Source: Aurantimicrobium minutum
GTDB lineage: Bacteria > Actinomycetota > Actinomycetes > Actinomycetales > Microbacteriaceae
Assembly (NCBI RefSeq): GCF_029893825.1
Contig: NZ_JARXXV010000001.1
Location: forward strand, 1,302,001-1,366,000
DNA length: 64,000 nt
Reading direction: 5' to 3'
Made by a program: the position numbers and the translations under genes. Under the pieces are notes generated by a model. That model was not told the DNA's origin and did no database searches. It was given only the letters and a program-made list of their open reading frames with translations. Shown here one piece after another: positions 44,276-52,692 of this stretch (the stretch's first letter is position 1; each line of letters starts with the position of its first letter).

Positions 44276-45466
44276 TTAATAATGACGTTCAACGCTTCGA
44301 AGATTTCGGCGATGGTAGCCCTTAGCTCGAAGTTTGAGTGATATTCCTAAAACAGTAATTAGTAAAGCGCTACTACTCACCCAGAATGCAACAGGAAGGG
44401 GAGCACCAGTCGATGCTAGTTGGGGGGAAGATCCACTGGAACTGTTGATTGGTGGTGATGAAGAAGATGGGGTCACATCAGCTACAAAATCAATAAGTGA
44501 GACTGAGTTATCCCACAGGTTTGCAGTCAGGAGCTGCCCACCTGTTGAAGAAACGCTGACACCGTAAGTGGATACTCCAATTTCAACCGGTGCTGTCAAA
44601 GTCATTGTTGTCATATCGATAACGCTGAGGTGTGTTTCATATTGACGAGAGATATAAGCAAACCTGCCATCTGTGGACAAGGCAATTGAACTGAGGCTTC
44701 CGGAAGCTCCCTCGTTCAAACCCGAAACAGTACTTACTACTGTGTTCGTCATAGTGTCTATGACAGAGATGGAATCGCTACCCCAGTTGAGAACTAGTGC
44801 TTTCTCTCCGTCTGGTGTGATTGCAACCCAAGAGGGTTGAGTCCCTACAGGAATCGTCGCTATGACAGTGTTGGTCTGAAGATTAATTACGCTGACGTTG
44901 TTGCTTCCGAAATTAGCGACGTATGCGAATGCGCCGTTCGGTGTGACACCAATGTATTCAGGTGATACGCCTACAGTAATTTCAACAGGATTAGCTGTGC
45001 CTAATGCTGCGTTAACCAATGCAACAGCATTATTTCCAGAGTCTGCGACTAGCGCTGTTGTATTTCCGGGCACGAATGCAGTTCCACGAACGATATACCA
45101 ATTAGGGTCTGTAATTGTGTGAGTCACTGAGTTCGTCGCAACATCAATTACAGAAACCGAAGAGTCCCACGTGTTTGACACAAGTGCGAATGTCCCGTTT
45201 GAATTCACACTCACAAAATTAGGCCGACTTCCCACTGGGATAGTCGTGCCGAGGGAAGTGCGAGAAGAGGTATTGACGACCGAAACTGTTCCCGCATTTG
45301 AATTAGTTGAGTAAGCCTTGGACTGGCCGGGTACAAAAGCAACAGCAAACGTGTTACCTGCCGAGGTAGGAATTCTTGAAATTAAGTACGTAGTTGCGAA
45401 TGAGACTGCAGGAAATGCAAATACTGCCAGATAGGCTAGGGACGCAATCCAAGGCAGTTTTTTCAT
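44276..45466 (-). CDS. LAxTG-anchored beta-propeller surface protein (YncE-like)
   Basis: 396 residues. Signal peptide (LPWIASLAYLAVFAFPAVSFA, about 4-24), then seven or so repeats of about 42 residues with the core VSVVNTSS/VSVIDVATNSV/VSVINLQTNTVI and GxxPxxVxVxxNGxxAxVxN, a YVTN/YncE-type propeller. A Ser-rich linker leads to LASTG (about 348-352), a hydrophobic helix (about 355-375) and a basic tail, the sorting signal of the LAxTG class. Its role is likely adhesion or ligand binding at the cell wall. ATG 45466 has TAGAAT exactly 6 nt upstream. More A/T-rich than its neighbours. Confidence 0.85.
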   Translation of the reverse strand: MKKLPWIASLAYLAVFAFPAVSFATTYLISRIPTSAGNTFAVAFVPGQSKAYSTNSNAGTVSVVNTSSRTSLGTTIPVGSRPNFVSVNSNGTFALVSNTWDSSVSVIDVATNSVTHTITDPNWYIVRGTAFVPGNTTALVADSGNNAVALVNAALGTANPVEITVGVSPEYIGVTPNGAFAYVANFGSNNVSVINLQTNTVIATIPVGTQPSWVAITPDGEKALVLNWGSDSISVIDTMTNTVVSTVSGLNEGASGSLSSIALSTDGRFAYISRQYETHLSVIDMTTMTLTAPVEIGVSTYGVSVSSTGGQLLTANLWDNSVSLIDFVADVTPSSSSPPINSSSGSSPQLASTGAPLPVAFWVSSSALLITVLGISLKLRAKGYHRRNLRSVERHY

Positions 45467-45472
45467 ATTGAA

Positions 45473-45478
45473 ATTCTA
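45473..45478 (-). promoter_or_regulatory. -10 element of the LAxTG propeller gene (leaderless)
   Basis: Minus-strand TAGAAT, then ttcaat (6 nt), then ATG 45466. An inverted repeat (45489-45521) covers the expected -35 position. Confidence 0.55.
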
Positions 45479-45488
45479 GGCACTTTTT

Positions 45489-45521
45489 CACGGTGACTCA
45501 CTGATGCTAGGAGTCACCGTG
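45489..45521. promoter_or_regulatory. Gapped 11-bp inverted repeat, operator or terminator
   Basis: CACGGTGACTC and its exact complement with an 11-nt loop. It covers the -35 region of the propeller gene, which favours an operator. It lacks a T run on the minus-strand side; on the plus strand no gene ends here. Confidence 0.45.
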
Positions 45522-45570
45522 GTTGGGGATCCTTGTAAACCTAGAACAAGTGATGACTACGACTGGGGTT

Positions 45571-45603
45571 GATTCCGTGACTTCACGATTTTCAGTCGTG
45601 CGC
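45571..45603 (-). pseudogene. tRNA-Phe remnant (anticodon arm and variable/T-arm part)
   Basis: 33 bases match 57045-57077 of the intact tRNA-Phe gene with only two differences, including an uninterrupted 20-base identity over the GAA anticodon arm. Neither the acceptor stem nor the D arm is present. Same orientation as the real gene. It may be a decayed attachment site or a duplication scar. Confidence 0.6.
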
Positions 45604-45736
45604 GGATTGATAACGCTGGATGAGTTGCGGTCACAAACCCTTTTATTACACAGGTGATTTGTAAAGCTCGACTATTGCCGTTTGGTCGGTTTGAAGCTGT
45701 TGCGGGCTAAACGATTCAATATCAAAACACGAGTTG

Positions 45737-46297
45737 TTAGAGCGCTGCTTCAATTCCAGCAATGACAAACTTCTCTAAAGCGGCAGCTTCAGTGACGAAA
45801 GGTTTGCCTGAATCAATTCGTTCTGCCGCAGAGGTAATCGCGGCAAAAATGAGACTGACTTGGGAAGAAGGATCTTCGAGACCTAGTTCTTTCAGCGGTG
45901 AAATGAGGCTGGTTAGAAAATATCCATGCATGGCCATGAGCTCGCCACGTTGTTCTTCGCGAAGATTCTTGACAGAAATTTCTCTGACCACACGATGTTC
46001 TTTGCTTGCCATGTGCGCGAGGGAGTAATGAATCCACAAACGCACTTGTTCCATCGGTTCTGGTTCAGCAGAAACAATGCGATCAATCTCATTACTGAGA
46101 TCTGCCATGTCGTTAATGAGCAACTCGCCAAGAATGTATTCCCGGGAAGAGAAATACTGATAAATCGCTGGGCGTGACAATCCAGTTACCTGAGCGATAC
46201 GAGCCATGGAAACACCCTCAATTCCTGAGGCATCTAGCAACTCGAGGGAAGCCGTCAAGATTGCTTCTCTGCGGGTATCTGCAATCGGTGAAACCAT
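45737..46297 (-). CDS. TetR/AcrR-family transcriptional regulator
   Basis: 186 residues. HTH: REAILTASLELLDASGIEGVSMARIAQVTGLSRPAIYQYFSSREYILGELL (first 60 residues), with the standard AIYQYF turn. The C-terminal domain has no ligand hint. It follows hemL on the same strand after 47 nt, but its own TAGGAT hexamer 8 nt before ATG 46297 suggests separate transcription. A haem-related role is only guilt by position. Confidence 0.85.
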   Translation of the reverse strand: MVSPIADTRREAILTASLELLDASGIEGVSMARIAQVTGLSRPAIYQYFSSREYILGELLINDMADLSNEIDRIVSAEPEPMEQVRLWIHYSLAHMASKEHRVVREISVKNLREEQRGELMAMHGYFLTSLISPLKELGLEDPSSQVSLIFAAITSAAERIDSGKPFVTEAAALEKFVIAGIEAAL

Positions 46298-46344
46298 GAT
46301 GGTTAATCCTATAAGCGTGCGGAAATGACTCTCACAGTCAGTTC

Positions 46345-47655
46345 TCAGCTTGAGCGCAATTTCGCTTGTTGAGCCGCAACCTTCGCTGCTTTGGCGATCT
46401 TTTCCACGTCTTCATCTGTCAAAGCCCCAGAAACAAACCATGCCTCAAAAGCAGACGGAGGTACAGAAATTCCCTGTTCAAGCAATGAATGGAAGAACAC
46501 CGCGAAAGCCGAAGTGTCCTGTTCTTTGGCGTCATCGAAGTTATTGACGTGATTTGGTGTGAAGAAGAAGGAAAAGAGGTTTCCCGCTTGCTGAAAACTG
46601 TGTTCGACTTCTGCAGCGGTTAAGGCTTCGGAGATAGCAGAACCCACCTCACGAGCTCTGGAATCAAGCGCCGAATACAACTCAGCGTCACACAGTTCTA
46701 GCGTTGCGAGACCGGCGGTGGTGGCGACAGGGTTTCCACTCAGTGTTCCTGCTTGATACACAGTTCCGCTGGGGGCGAGAAGTTCCATGACGGCAGCTGA
46801 GCCGCCCACAGCAGCTAACGGCATTCCGCCGCCAATAACCTTGCCGAAGGTGAACAAGTCTGGAGTCCAGTCCTCTTCAAGACCAAACTTTCCCCACCAT
46901 CCGCCTTGAGAAATGCGGAAACCCGTCATCACCTCATCCAGGATGAACAGCGAATGGTGTTTCTTTGTGATGTCCGAGAGGAATTTGTTGAAACCTGGCA
47001 CAGGTGGAACGACACCCATGTTCGCCGGGGTTGCTTCCGTGATCACAGCGGCAATCTCAGAACCACGCTCATCGAAGAGCTGCGTCAGGGCATTAAGGTC
47101 ATTAAAGGGAACAACGATGGTGTCTTGGGTCTGACCAGGAGTAACACCTGGAGAGTTGGGCAATCCGAGGGTCGCAATTCCAGAGCCTGACTGCACCAGC
47201 AAAGAATCGCTGTGTCCGTGGTAGCAACCGGCAAACTTCACTATGAGGTTGCGGCTGGTTGCAGCACGAGCAAGGCGAACTGCCGTCATCACGGCTTCTG
47301 TTCCGGAGGAAACAAATCTCACGCGTTCACATGCAGGTACCCGAGCTGAAATTTCTTCAGCGAGCAAGACTTCTCCTGGTCCAGGTGCGCCAAAGGAGAA
47401 TGACTTCTCCATCGCTGACTTCACGCGGCTGAGAACATGAGGATGTGCATGACCCACAATCATGGGACCCCATGAACCCACAAGGTCAACGTATTCATTG
47501 CCGTCAACATCCCAAACCTTTGAACCCTCACCTTTAACGAAGTAGCGAGGAGTGCCGCCTACCGACTGAAACGCCCGGACGGGTGAACTCACTCCACCAG
47601 GAATGATGCGCTTGGCTCGGTTGTGCCATTGGAGAGATGTCTCAAAAGTGGTCAT
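46345..47655 (-). CDS. hemL: Glutamate-1-semialdehyde 2,1-aminomutase
   Basis: PLP enzyme converting glutamate-1-semialdehyde to 5-aminolevulinate. The 436-residue protein has [47 protein letters not shown] and the PLP-binding lysine in [11 protein letters not shown] (about K272). It is the last gene of hemA-C-D-B-L and overlaps hemB by ATGA. With hemA it forms the C5 route to ALA. Confidence 0.97.
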   Translation of the reverse strand: MTTFETSLQWHNRAKRIIPGGVSSPVRAFQSVGGTPRYFVKGEGSKVWDVDGNEYVDLVGSWGPMIVGHAHPHVLSRVKSAMEKSFSFGAPGPGEVLLAEEISARVPACERVRFVSSGTEAVMTAVRLARAATSRNLIVKFAGCYHGHSDSLLVQSGSGIATLGLPNSPGVTPGQTQDTIVVPFNDLNALTQLFDERGSEIAAVITEATPANMGVVPPVPGFNKFLSDITKKHHSLFILDEVMTGFRISQGGWWGKFGLEEDWTPDLFTFGKVIGGGMPLAAVGGSAAVMELLAPSGTVYQAGTLSGNPVATTAGLATLELCDAELYSALDSRAREVGSAISEALTAAEVEHSFQQAGNLFSFFFTPNHVNNFDDAKEQDTSAFAVFFHSLLEQGISVPPSAFEAWFVSGALTDEDVEKIAKAAKVAAQQAKLRSS

Positions 47656-48626
47656 GATTGCTCCTTCAGTTTTTGGGCAAATTCAAGAGCCCAGTAGGTG
47701 CAGATAATGTTTGCTCCAGCTCGTTTGAGGGCATAGAGCAGTTCGAAAATGGTTGCCTCGCGTGGGATTACACCTTGGGCAGCTGCTGTTTCAACCATGG
47801 AATACTCGCCCGAAACTACATAGGCAGCCACAGGCTTGGAAGACAGTTGCGCTGCTTGGCTGAGCACGTCCATATAGGCGAGGGCAGGTTTCACCATCAC
47901 CATGTCCGCGCCCTCTTCCAGGTCCAAGAGAATCTCTTCGGCGCCTTCTTTTGTCCGACGGAAATCTTGTTGATAGGTTTTGCGATCGCCCGAAAGTTGT
48001 GATTCAACGGCATTGCGGAAGGGGCCATAAAAGTTCGAGGCATACTTCGCGGCGTAGGCAAGGATCCCAGTGTTTACAAACCCGCGAACATCCAAGCCAG
48101 CACGAATAGCTGCTACCTGTCCGTCCATCATTCCGCTGGTACCCAGAAGATCAGCTCCTGCGTCTGCGAGAACTGTTGCCATCGCTACGTAGTGTTCAAG
48201 TGTCGCATCGTTATCAACTTCGCCACTTGAGTCCAACACTCCACAATGGCCGTGATCGGTGAACTCATCCAGGCACAGATCCGCCACGAGAACTAGCGCA
48301 TCCCCTACATGCTCACGTGCTGCTCTGATAACTCGAGACAAGATTCCCTCAGACAGGCATGCCTGACTTCCTGTCCCATCTCTGTGTTCTGGAACCGCAA
48401 AGAACATGACAGAAACGATTCCGGAAGCTATCGCGTCATCGAGGACGTGAAGGAAGGATTCCTCTGTATGTTGAAGCACTCCAGGCATTCCAGAGATTAC
48501 GCGAGGTTCAGTAATCCCCTCCTTGACGAATACGGGAAGCATGAGATTCTTGGGGCTTAGTGTGACATCTGCAACGAGCTCGCGCATCGCGGGGGTGGTT
48601 CGAAGCCGTCGTGGACGATTAATCAT
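47652..48626 (-). CDS. hemB: Porphobilinogen synthase (ALA dehydratase)
   Basis: Condenses two ALA to porphobilinogen. A TIM barrel of 324 residues: PVFVKEG, the metal-site region [19 protein letters not shown] with its Cys/His residues, the first Schiff-base Lys in [12 protein letters not shown], and the second in [12 protein letters not shown]. It overlaps hemD and hemL by ATGA on both sides. The Asp/Cys pattern suggests a zinc-type metal site, but I did not resolve the metal class. Confidence 0.96.
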   Translation of the reverse strand: MINRPRRLRTTPAMRELVADVTLSPKNLMLPVFVKEGITEPRVISGMPGVLQHTEESFLHVLDDAIASGIVSVMFFAVPEHRDGTGSQACLSEGILSRVIRAAREHVGDALVLVADLCLDEFTDHGHCGVLDSSGEVDNDATLEHYVAMATVLADAGADLLGTSGMMDGQVAAIRAGLDVRGFVNTGILAYAAKYASNFYGPFRNAVESQLSGDRKTYQQDFRRTKEGAEEILLDLEEGADMVMVKPALAYMDVLSQAAQLSSKPVAAYVVSGEYSMVETAAAQGVIPREATIFELLYALKRAGANIICTYWALEFAQKLKEQS

Positions 48627-49375
48627 GAGCTGTGTGCTTTCAGATATTCGGAGATGGTCAGGGCAACAGTTTCAGGGCTGGGGTCGGCGGATACTGCGGA
48701 AACAGTGAGACCCAGTACCCCTGCTTGGGTAGCAGTTGTACGTCCAGCACAAAAGACAGGAAGATCAACAATTCCGTTGAAACCTACGAACGCTCGCGCA
48801 GCGCTAGGGGAGCGGAGCAGCACACCGGAGATCTGATTCGCAGCAATCTGTTTCACAGAAGCAGGGATATGTGTGACCGATTCTGTCGCATAAATAACTT
48901 CTTCAATGAGTTCAAATCCCCGTGAATTTAAGGTCTGGGAAAGAGATTTCATGGCTATAGAGCTGGAAGGAATGACGACCGGACAAGGTTCAGTCTCAGC
49001 AATCACCTTGGCTAAAGATTGCGAATCAGCCTCCGACGAACGAAGCACCTTTTCCGCCCCCACCTCACGTAATTGCTTTTCGGTTTCAGCGCCGATGGCT
49101 GCGAACCTCAGGTCGCGCTGCGTCTGAATAATCTTTTGAAGCTCACCTGTTTTGAGTTCTGCCTGAAAAAATGACAGCGCATTAGTTGACGTTGCTACAA
49201 GCCACTTGTTTCCCGGAGCAATCAACGCTTCGCGCAGTCGTGCGATGCCCACTGGGTTATGCACCTTGGCAATGCTCAGATAGGGGTCGACAATACAGTC
49301 GACCCCGTAAGACTCAAGTGCTGATTGATCTACTTCATTTCTGTTTGCCCGGATGAGGAGAATGCTCATTTCCAT
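48623..49375 (-). CDS. hemD: Uroporphyrinogen-III synthase
   Basis: Closes hydroxymethylbilane with inversion of ring D. 250 residues from ATG 49375 (MEMSILLIRA); ATG 49369, in an ATGA overlap with hemC, is also possible. The frame is open for 68 codons further into hemC, which is noise. The two-domain HemD pattern shows VVIPSSSIAMKSLSQTLNSRGFEL, GVLLRSPSAARAF and a C-terminal ADPSPETVALTISEYL. Family conservation is low, so the assignment leans on its place between hemC and hemB. Confidence 0.88.
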   Translation of the reverse strand: MEMSILLIRANRNEVDQSALESYGVDCIVDPYLSIAKVHNPVGIARLREALIAPGNKWLVATSTNALSFFQAELKTGELQKIIQTQRDLRFAAIGAETEKQLREVGAEKVLRSSEADSQSLAKVIAETEPCPVVIPSSSIAMKSLSQTLNSRGFELIEEVIYATESVTHIPASVKQIAANQISGVLLRSPSAARAFVGFNGIVDLPVFCAGRTTATQAGVLGLTVSAVSADPSPETVALTISEYLKAHSS

Positions 49376-50298
49376 GCCACCCTCTCCGAGATAGGGCTTG
49401 CCTTCAAACGCGATGCAATTTCGAGACCTAACTGACTCGCCTGTGCCCAATCTTCTATTTCCAGAAAAGCACTGAGTTCGGCTCGCTGGGCCTCCCCCGA
49501 GCTTTCGACGGATAACTCTGCACAAAGAGTGAGGATTCCCTGATCCCACGTTGCCCATGCTCCAATTGCTGTGGCACAACCCGCATCCAGTCCGACTAAT
49601 ACGTGGCGTTCTGCCGCGACAAGTAGTCGGGTCTTCTTATCATCCAGAACAGCGAGGAGCTCTCTGATCTCCGAATCTTCCGATCGGCATTCAATAGACA
49701 ATGCGCCCTGTCCCGCTGCAGGGATGAAGTCGTTGTTGTCGAAGATTTCACATGCTTCTTCCGCCCGCCCGATACGGTTTAACCCCGCCATTGCTAGCAG
49801 TGTGGCATCGAACTCTCCCTGTTTAACTTTGGCAATTCTGGTGTCGATATTTCCGCGGATGGAATCTACTGTGAGATCGGGGCGCAGCTGCCGAATACGT
49901 GCCGCTCTCCGAGGTGAAGACGTTCCAACGACTGCCCCTGCATGCAACTGCATCAGGGGGATATTTCCTCTACTGACGAACCCATCACGCGAATCTTCAC
50001 GGACGGGAATGCATGCAGTGTCGATTCCAGGGAAGGGCTGGGCAGGGAGATCTTTCATTGAGTGCACAATGAAGTCGACCTCATGTGAGAGCAGAGCGTC
50101 GCGCAAAGCAGAGACGAAAAGACCCGGGGTCTTTGATTGATTGAGCGGTTCGGTGCTGATGTCGCCCTGTGTCTGGATCAACACTTCTTCGACCGCTAGA
50201 TCAGGATGCTTCTCGCAAAGCTGAGAGATAAAAAGTCGAGTTTGGGTGAGTGCAAGCAGACTGCCTCTGGTTCCTACGCGTAATTTAGCCACGATCAT
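49366..50298 (-). CDS. hemC: Hydroxymethylbilane synthase (porphobilinogen deaminase)
   Basis: Polymerises four porphobilinogens. 310 residues: LRVGTRGSLLALTQT (start of domain 1), HSMKDLPAQ, GTSSPRRAARIRQLRP, NIDTRIAKVKQGEFDATLLAMAGLNRIG, and the dipyrromethane cofactor Cys in VGLDAGCATAIGAWA. The frame continues upstream to 50364 inside hemA; ATG 50298 with GAGG 3 nt upstream gives the normal N-terminus (GTG 50292 is an alternative). It overlaps hemA by 14 nt. Confidence 0.96.
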   Translation of the reverse strand: MIVAKLRVGTRGSLLALTQTRLFISQLCEKHPDLAVEEVLIQTQGDISTEPLNQSKTPGLFVSALRDALLSHEVDFIVHSMKDLPAQPFPGIDTACIPVREDSRDGFVSRGNIPLMQLHAGAVVGTSSPRRAARIRQLRPDLTVDSIRGNIDTRIAKVKQGEFDATLLAMAGLNRIGRAEEACEIFDNNDFIPAAGQGALSIECRSEDSEIRELLAVLDDKKTRLLVAAERHVLVGLDAGCATAIGAWATWDQGILTLCAELSVESSGEAQRAELSAFLEIEDWAQASQLGLEIASRLKASPISERVAWK

Positions 50299-51538
50299 TG
50301 ACCTCAATGTTGAAGAGGAGTCGAACAGCATTGATGTAGTCTTCGTGGTTGCCGTCAACTGCAAGCTCTTTTGCCTTCACTGATGGCGCGTGCAAAATCG
50401 CATTAGTCACTTTGCGCAGCGACTTTTGTACTTCTTCGGCAGCAGAATTACCTGACTTTCGTCTCACGCTTTCAATCTCTTCATCAACCCAGAGTCCGAT
50501 GTGTGAACGAAGTGCGGCAACGACAGGATCGATACTCCGAGACGCCATGCTGTTTTCAAAATTAGTCACAGCGGTGTGAATGATTTCTCGCGCGGTGAGG
50601 ACTGAATCAATGTGTTCTTGAGGTGCACGATGTCTTATTTGATCTAGATCAATCACACTCATTCGATTGAGTTGTGACACCGCGGGTGCAACATCCTTCG
50701 ATAGAGATACATCGATAAGGACTAAATCTGACTTACCTGATCTGTGAGCAAGTACTTCCTGAGCCAGGGTTTCATCGATGGCGTAGCCCTTTGCCCCGCT
50801 TGCACTGATGACGAGATCCACTTCTGCCATAACTTGGACAAGCTGATCTTTGTTCACGGGAGTTGTGTCATGGTTTTCTGAGAACTTTTCTGCTCGTCCC
50901 GCACGTGAGTAAACAAAGATGTTGTCCACTCCGGCCCGCTGGATTGCCGCAGTGACAACTCGGGAATATGCTCCAGTGCCAATGAGAAGAACCGACTTTC
51001 CGGTAATCCCACCCAGCTCTTCAGAAGCGACATCTAATGCGGTTGTGATGACTGAGCGCCCTGATGCACCCAGACCAGTTTCTGTCGTCACGGCCTTCGC
51101 GACAGAGGCTGCGTTTTGGAACAAGTGGTTCAAGTTTTTGGAAACAAAGCCACGTTGATGAGCTTGTGTAAGTGAGCGTTTGACTTGACCAGAAATTTCT
51201 TCTTCGCCCACGATCATGGACTCAAGCCCAGAAGCAACAGAAAATAGATGCTGAGGAACACTATCTCCGTAGAGGACCTTTAACATCGAGGCCACTTCAT
51301 CAGATGGAACACCTAAGGAACTTGCGACAACCGAGGTGACGTAGTCCATGGAGTCATGAAAAGACTCTGCTTCGAAGTAGATCTCAAAACGGTTGCAGGT
51401 CGCCAACACGACGACCCCTTCAAGAACAGAATCATTCGGATTCAAGGCGTTTAAAACCTCTGCCGAGGCTGATTCAAACTTCTCAAGTTCAGATAATGGG
51501 GTGTCGTGGAAATCGGTTCCTAAATAAACGAGTGCCAC
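50285..51538 (-). CDS. hemA: Glutamyl-tRNA reductase
   Basis: Reduces glutamyl-tRNA to glutamate-1-semialdehyde with NADPH, the first step of the C5 pathway. 417 residues from GTG 51538, which gives VALVYLGTDFHDTPL, the family N-terminus; TTG 51547 is less likely. The catalytic Cys is in VVLATCNRFEIY, followed by VGEEEISGQVKRS, the NADPH-binding VLLIGTGAYSRV, and the C-terminal dimerisation helices. It leads the minus-strand haem operon, back to back with hemE. A tRNA-Glu gene lies in the same window (57255-57330). Confidence 0.96.
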   Translation of the reverse strand: MALVYLGTDFHDTPLSELEKFESASAEVLNALNPNDSVLEGVVVLATCNRFEIYFEAESFHDSMDYVTSVVASSLGVPSDEVASMLKVLYGDSVPQHLFSVASGLESMIVGEEEISGQVKRSLTQAHQRGFVSKNLNHLFQNAASVAKAVTTETGLGASGRSVITTALDVASEELGGITGKSVLLIGTGAYSRVVTAAIQRAGVDNIFVYSRAGRAEKFSENHDTTPVNKDQLVQVMAEVDLVISASGAKGYAIDETLAQEVLAHRSGKSDLVLIDVSLSKDVAPAVSQLNRMSVIDLDQIRHRAPQEHIDSVLTAREIIHTAVTNFENSMASRSIDPVVAALRSHIGLWVDEEIESVRRKSGNSAAEEVQKSLRKVTNAILHAPSVKAKELAVDGNHEDYINAVRLLFNIEVNDRG

Positions 51539-51545
51539 AAAGCTC

Positions 51546-51551
51546 AAGATA
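51546..51551 (-). promoter_or_regulatory. -10 element of hemA (near-leaderless)
   Basis: Minus-strand TATCTT, then 7 nt, then GTG 51538. On the other strand TAGAGA (51599-51604), 8 nt before GTG 51613, may serve hemE. The 74-bp gap thus probably holds both haem promoters. Confidence 0.45.
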
Positions 51552-51612
51552 ACAACAGGCCTTCTGACACTGTGTCAGCTTCTCTCAACACACTGCTCTA
51601 GAGAATAAGCCT

Positions 51613-52692
51613 GTGAAACTACCTGCGGATCATCCACTGAACACCGGCATGACCAGTGCGTCTCTCTTGGTGCTGAACATGCGCGGTCAACGGACTTCTC
51701 CACTGCCAGTGTGGTTTATGCGGCAAGCAGGTCGGTCTCTTCCTGAATATCGCAAGCTACGCGAAGGCATTGCGATGCTCGATAGCTGCTTGACTCCAGA
51801 ACTTGTTGTTGAGATCACCTTGCAGCCTGTTCGCCGCCATAGCGTGGATGCGGCCATCTTCTTCTCAGATATTGTGATCCCGCTCAAACTTGCAGGCCTC
51901 GATGTTGATATCAAGCCAGGAGTTGGGCCTGTGCTGGAATCTCCAGTGCGCACCCAAGCAGCTGCCAATAAGTTGCGCCTCATTGATGCAGATGCTTTTG
52001 CTCCCATCACCACAGCTGTAGACATGCTTGTGAAGGAACTGGGTTCAACTCCACTGATTGGGTTTGGTGGCGCCCCCTTCACTCTTGCCTCTTACCTCAT
52101 CGAAGGTGGTCCATCGAAAGAACTTCCACATTCCAGAGAGATGATGCGAAACCAACCTCAGTTGTGGGCACAGATTTTGAACTGGTGCGCAGATATCACG
52201 GCACAGTTCATCTCTGCCCAGGTTGTTGCTGGTGCGAGCGCACTCCAGGTATTTGATAGCTGGGCAGGTCGTTTGAGTCCAGAAGAATATGACACATATG
52301 CCAAGCCCTATTCAGAACGTTTGTTTGCACAGCTATCCCACTTGGTTGATAGCGACGGAGTTACCGTTCCACGGGTTCATTTTGGCGTAGGGACAGAGCC
52401 TCTTCTGGAATCGATGTACGAAGCAGGTGCAACCGTGATGGGTATTGACTCAAACACTGATCTGGAACGAGCTTCAGCACTTTTCAATAACAAGGTTCCT
52501 CTTCAAGGCAACATTTCCACAGATGTGTTGTCGGCAAGTTGGGAGGAGCTGGCGAACCATATTGATGCGGTTATTACCTCGGGAGCGAATGCTCCAGGCC
52601 ATGTGGTGAATCTGGGACATGGCGTTCCCCCCGAAACAGACCCTGACGTGCTCACTCGAATCGCTGAATACGTTCACCGCACAACAGCATGA
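51613..52692 (+). CDS. hemE: Uroporphyrinogen decarboxylase
   Basis: Removes four acetate carboxyls from uroporphyrinogen III to give coproporphyrinogen III. 359 residues: PVWFMRQAGRSLPEYR is the family signature near the N-terminus, FFSDIVIPLKLAGLDVDI carries the essential Asp, and GFGGAPFTLASYLIEGG and DSWAGRLSP follow. GTG 51613 is the start; ATG at codon 13 is possible. First gene of hemE-Y-Q-H, overlapping hemY by ATGA. Confidence 0.96.
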   Translation: MKLPADHPLNTGMTSASLLVLNMRGQRTSPLPVWFMRQAGRSLPEYRKLREGIAMLDSCLTPELVVEITLQPVRRHSVDAAIFFSDIVIPLKLAGLDVDIKPGVGPVLESPVRTQAAANKLRLIDADAFAPITTAVDMLVKELGSTPLIGFGGAPFTLASYLIEGGPSKELPHSREMMRNQPQLWAQILNWCADITAQFISAQVVAGASALQVFDSWAGRLSPEEYDTYAKPYSERLFAQLSHLVDSDGVTVPRVHFGVGTEPLLESMYEAGATVMGIDSNTDLERASALFNNKVPLQGNISTDVLSASWEELANHIDAVITSGANAPGHVVNLGHGVPPETDPDVLTRIAEYVHRTTA

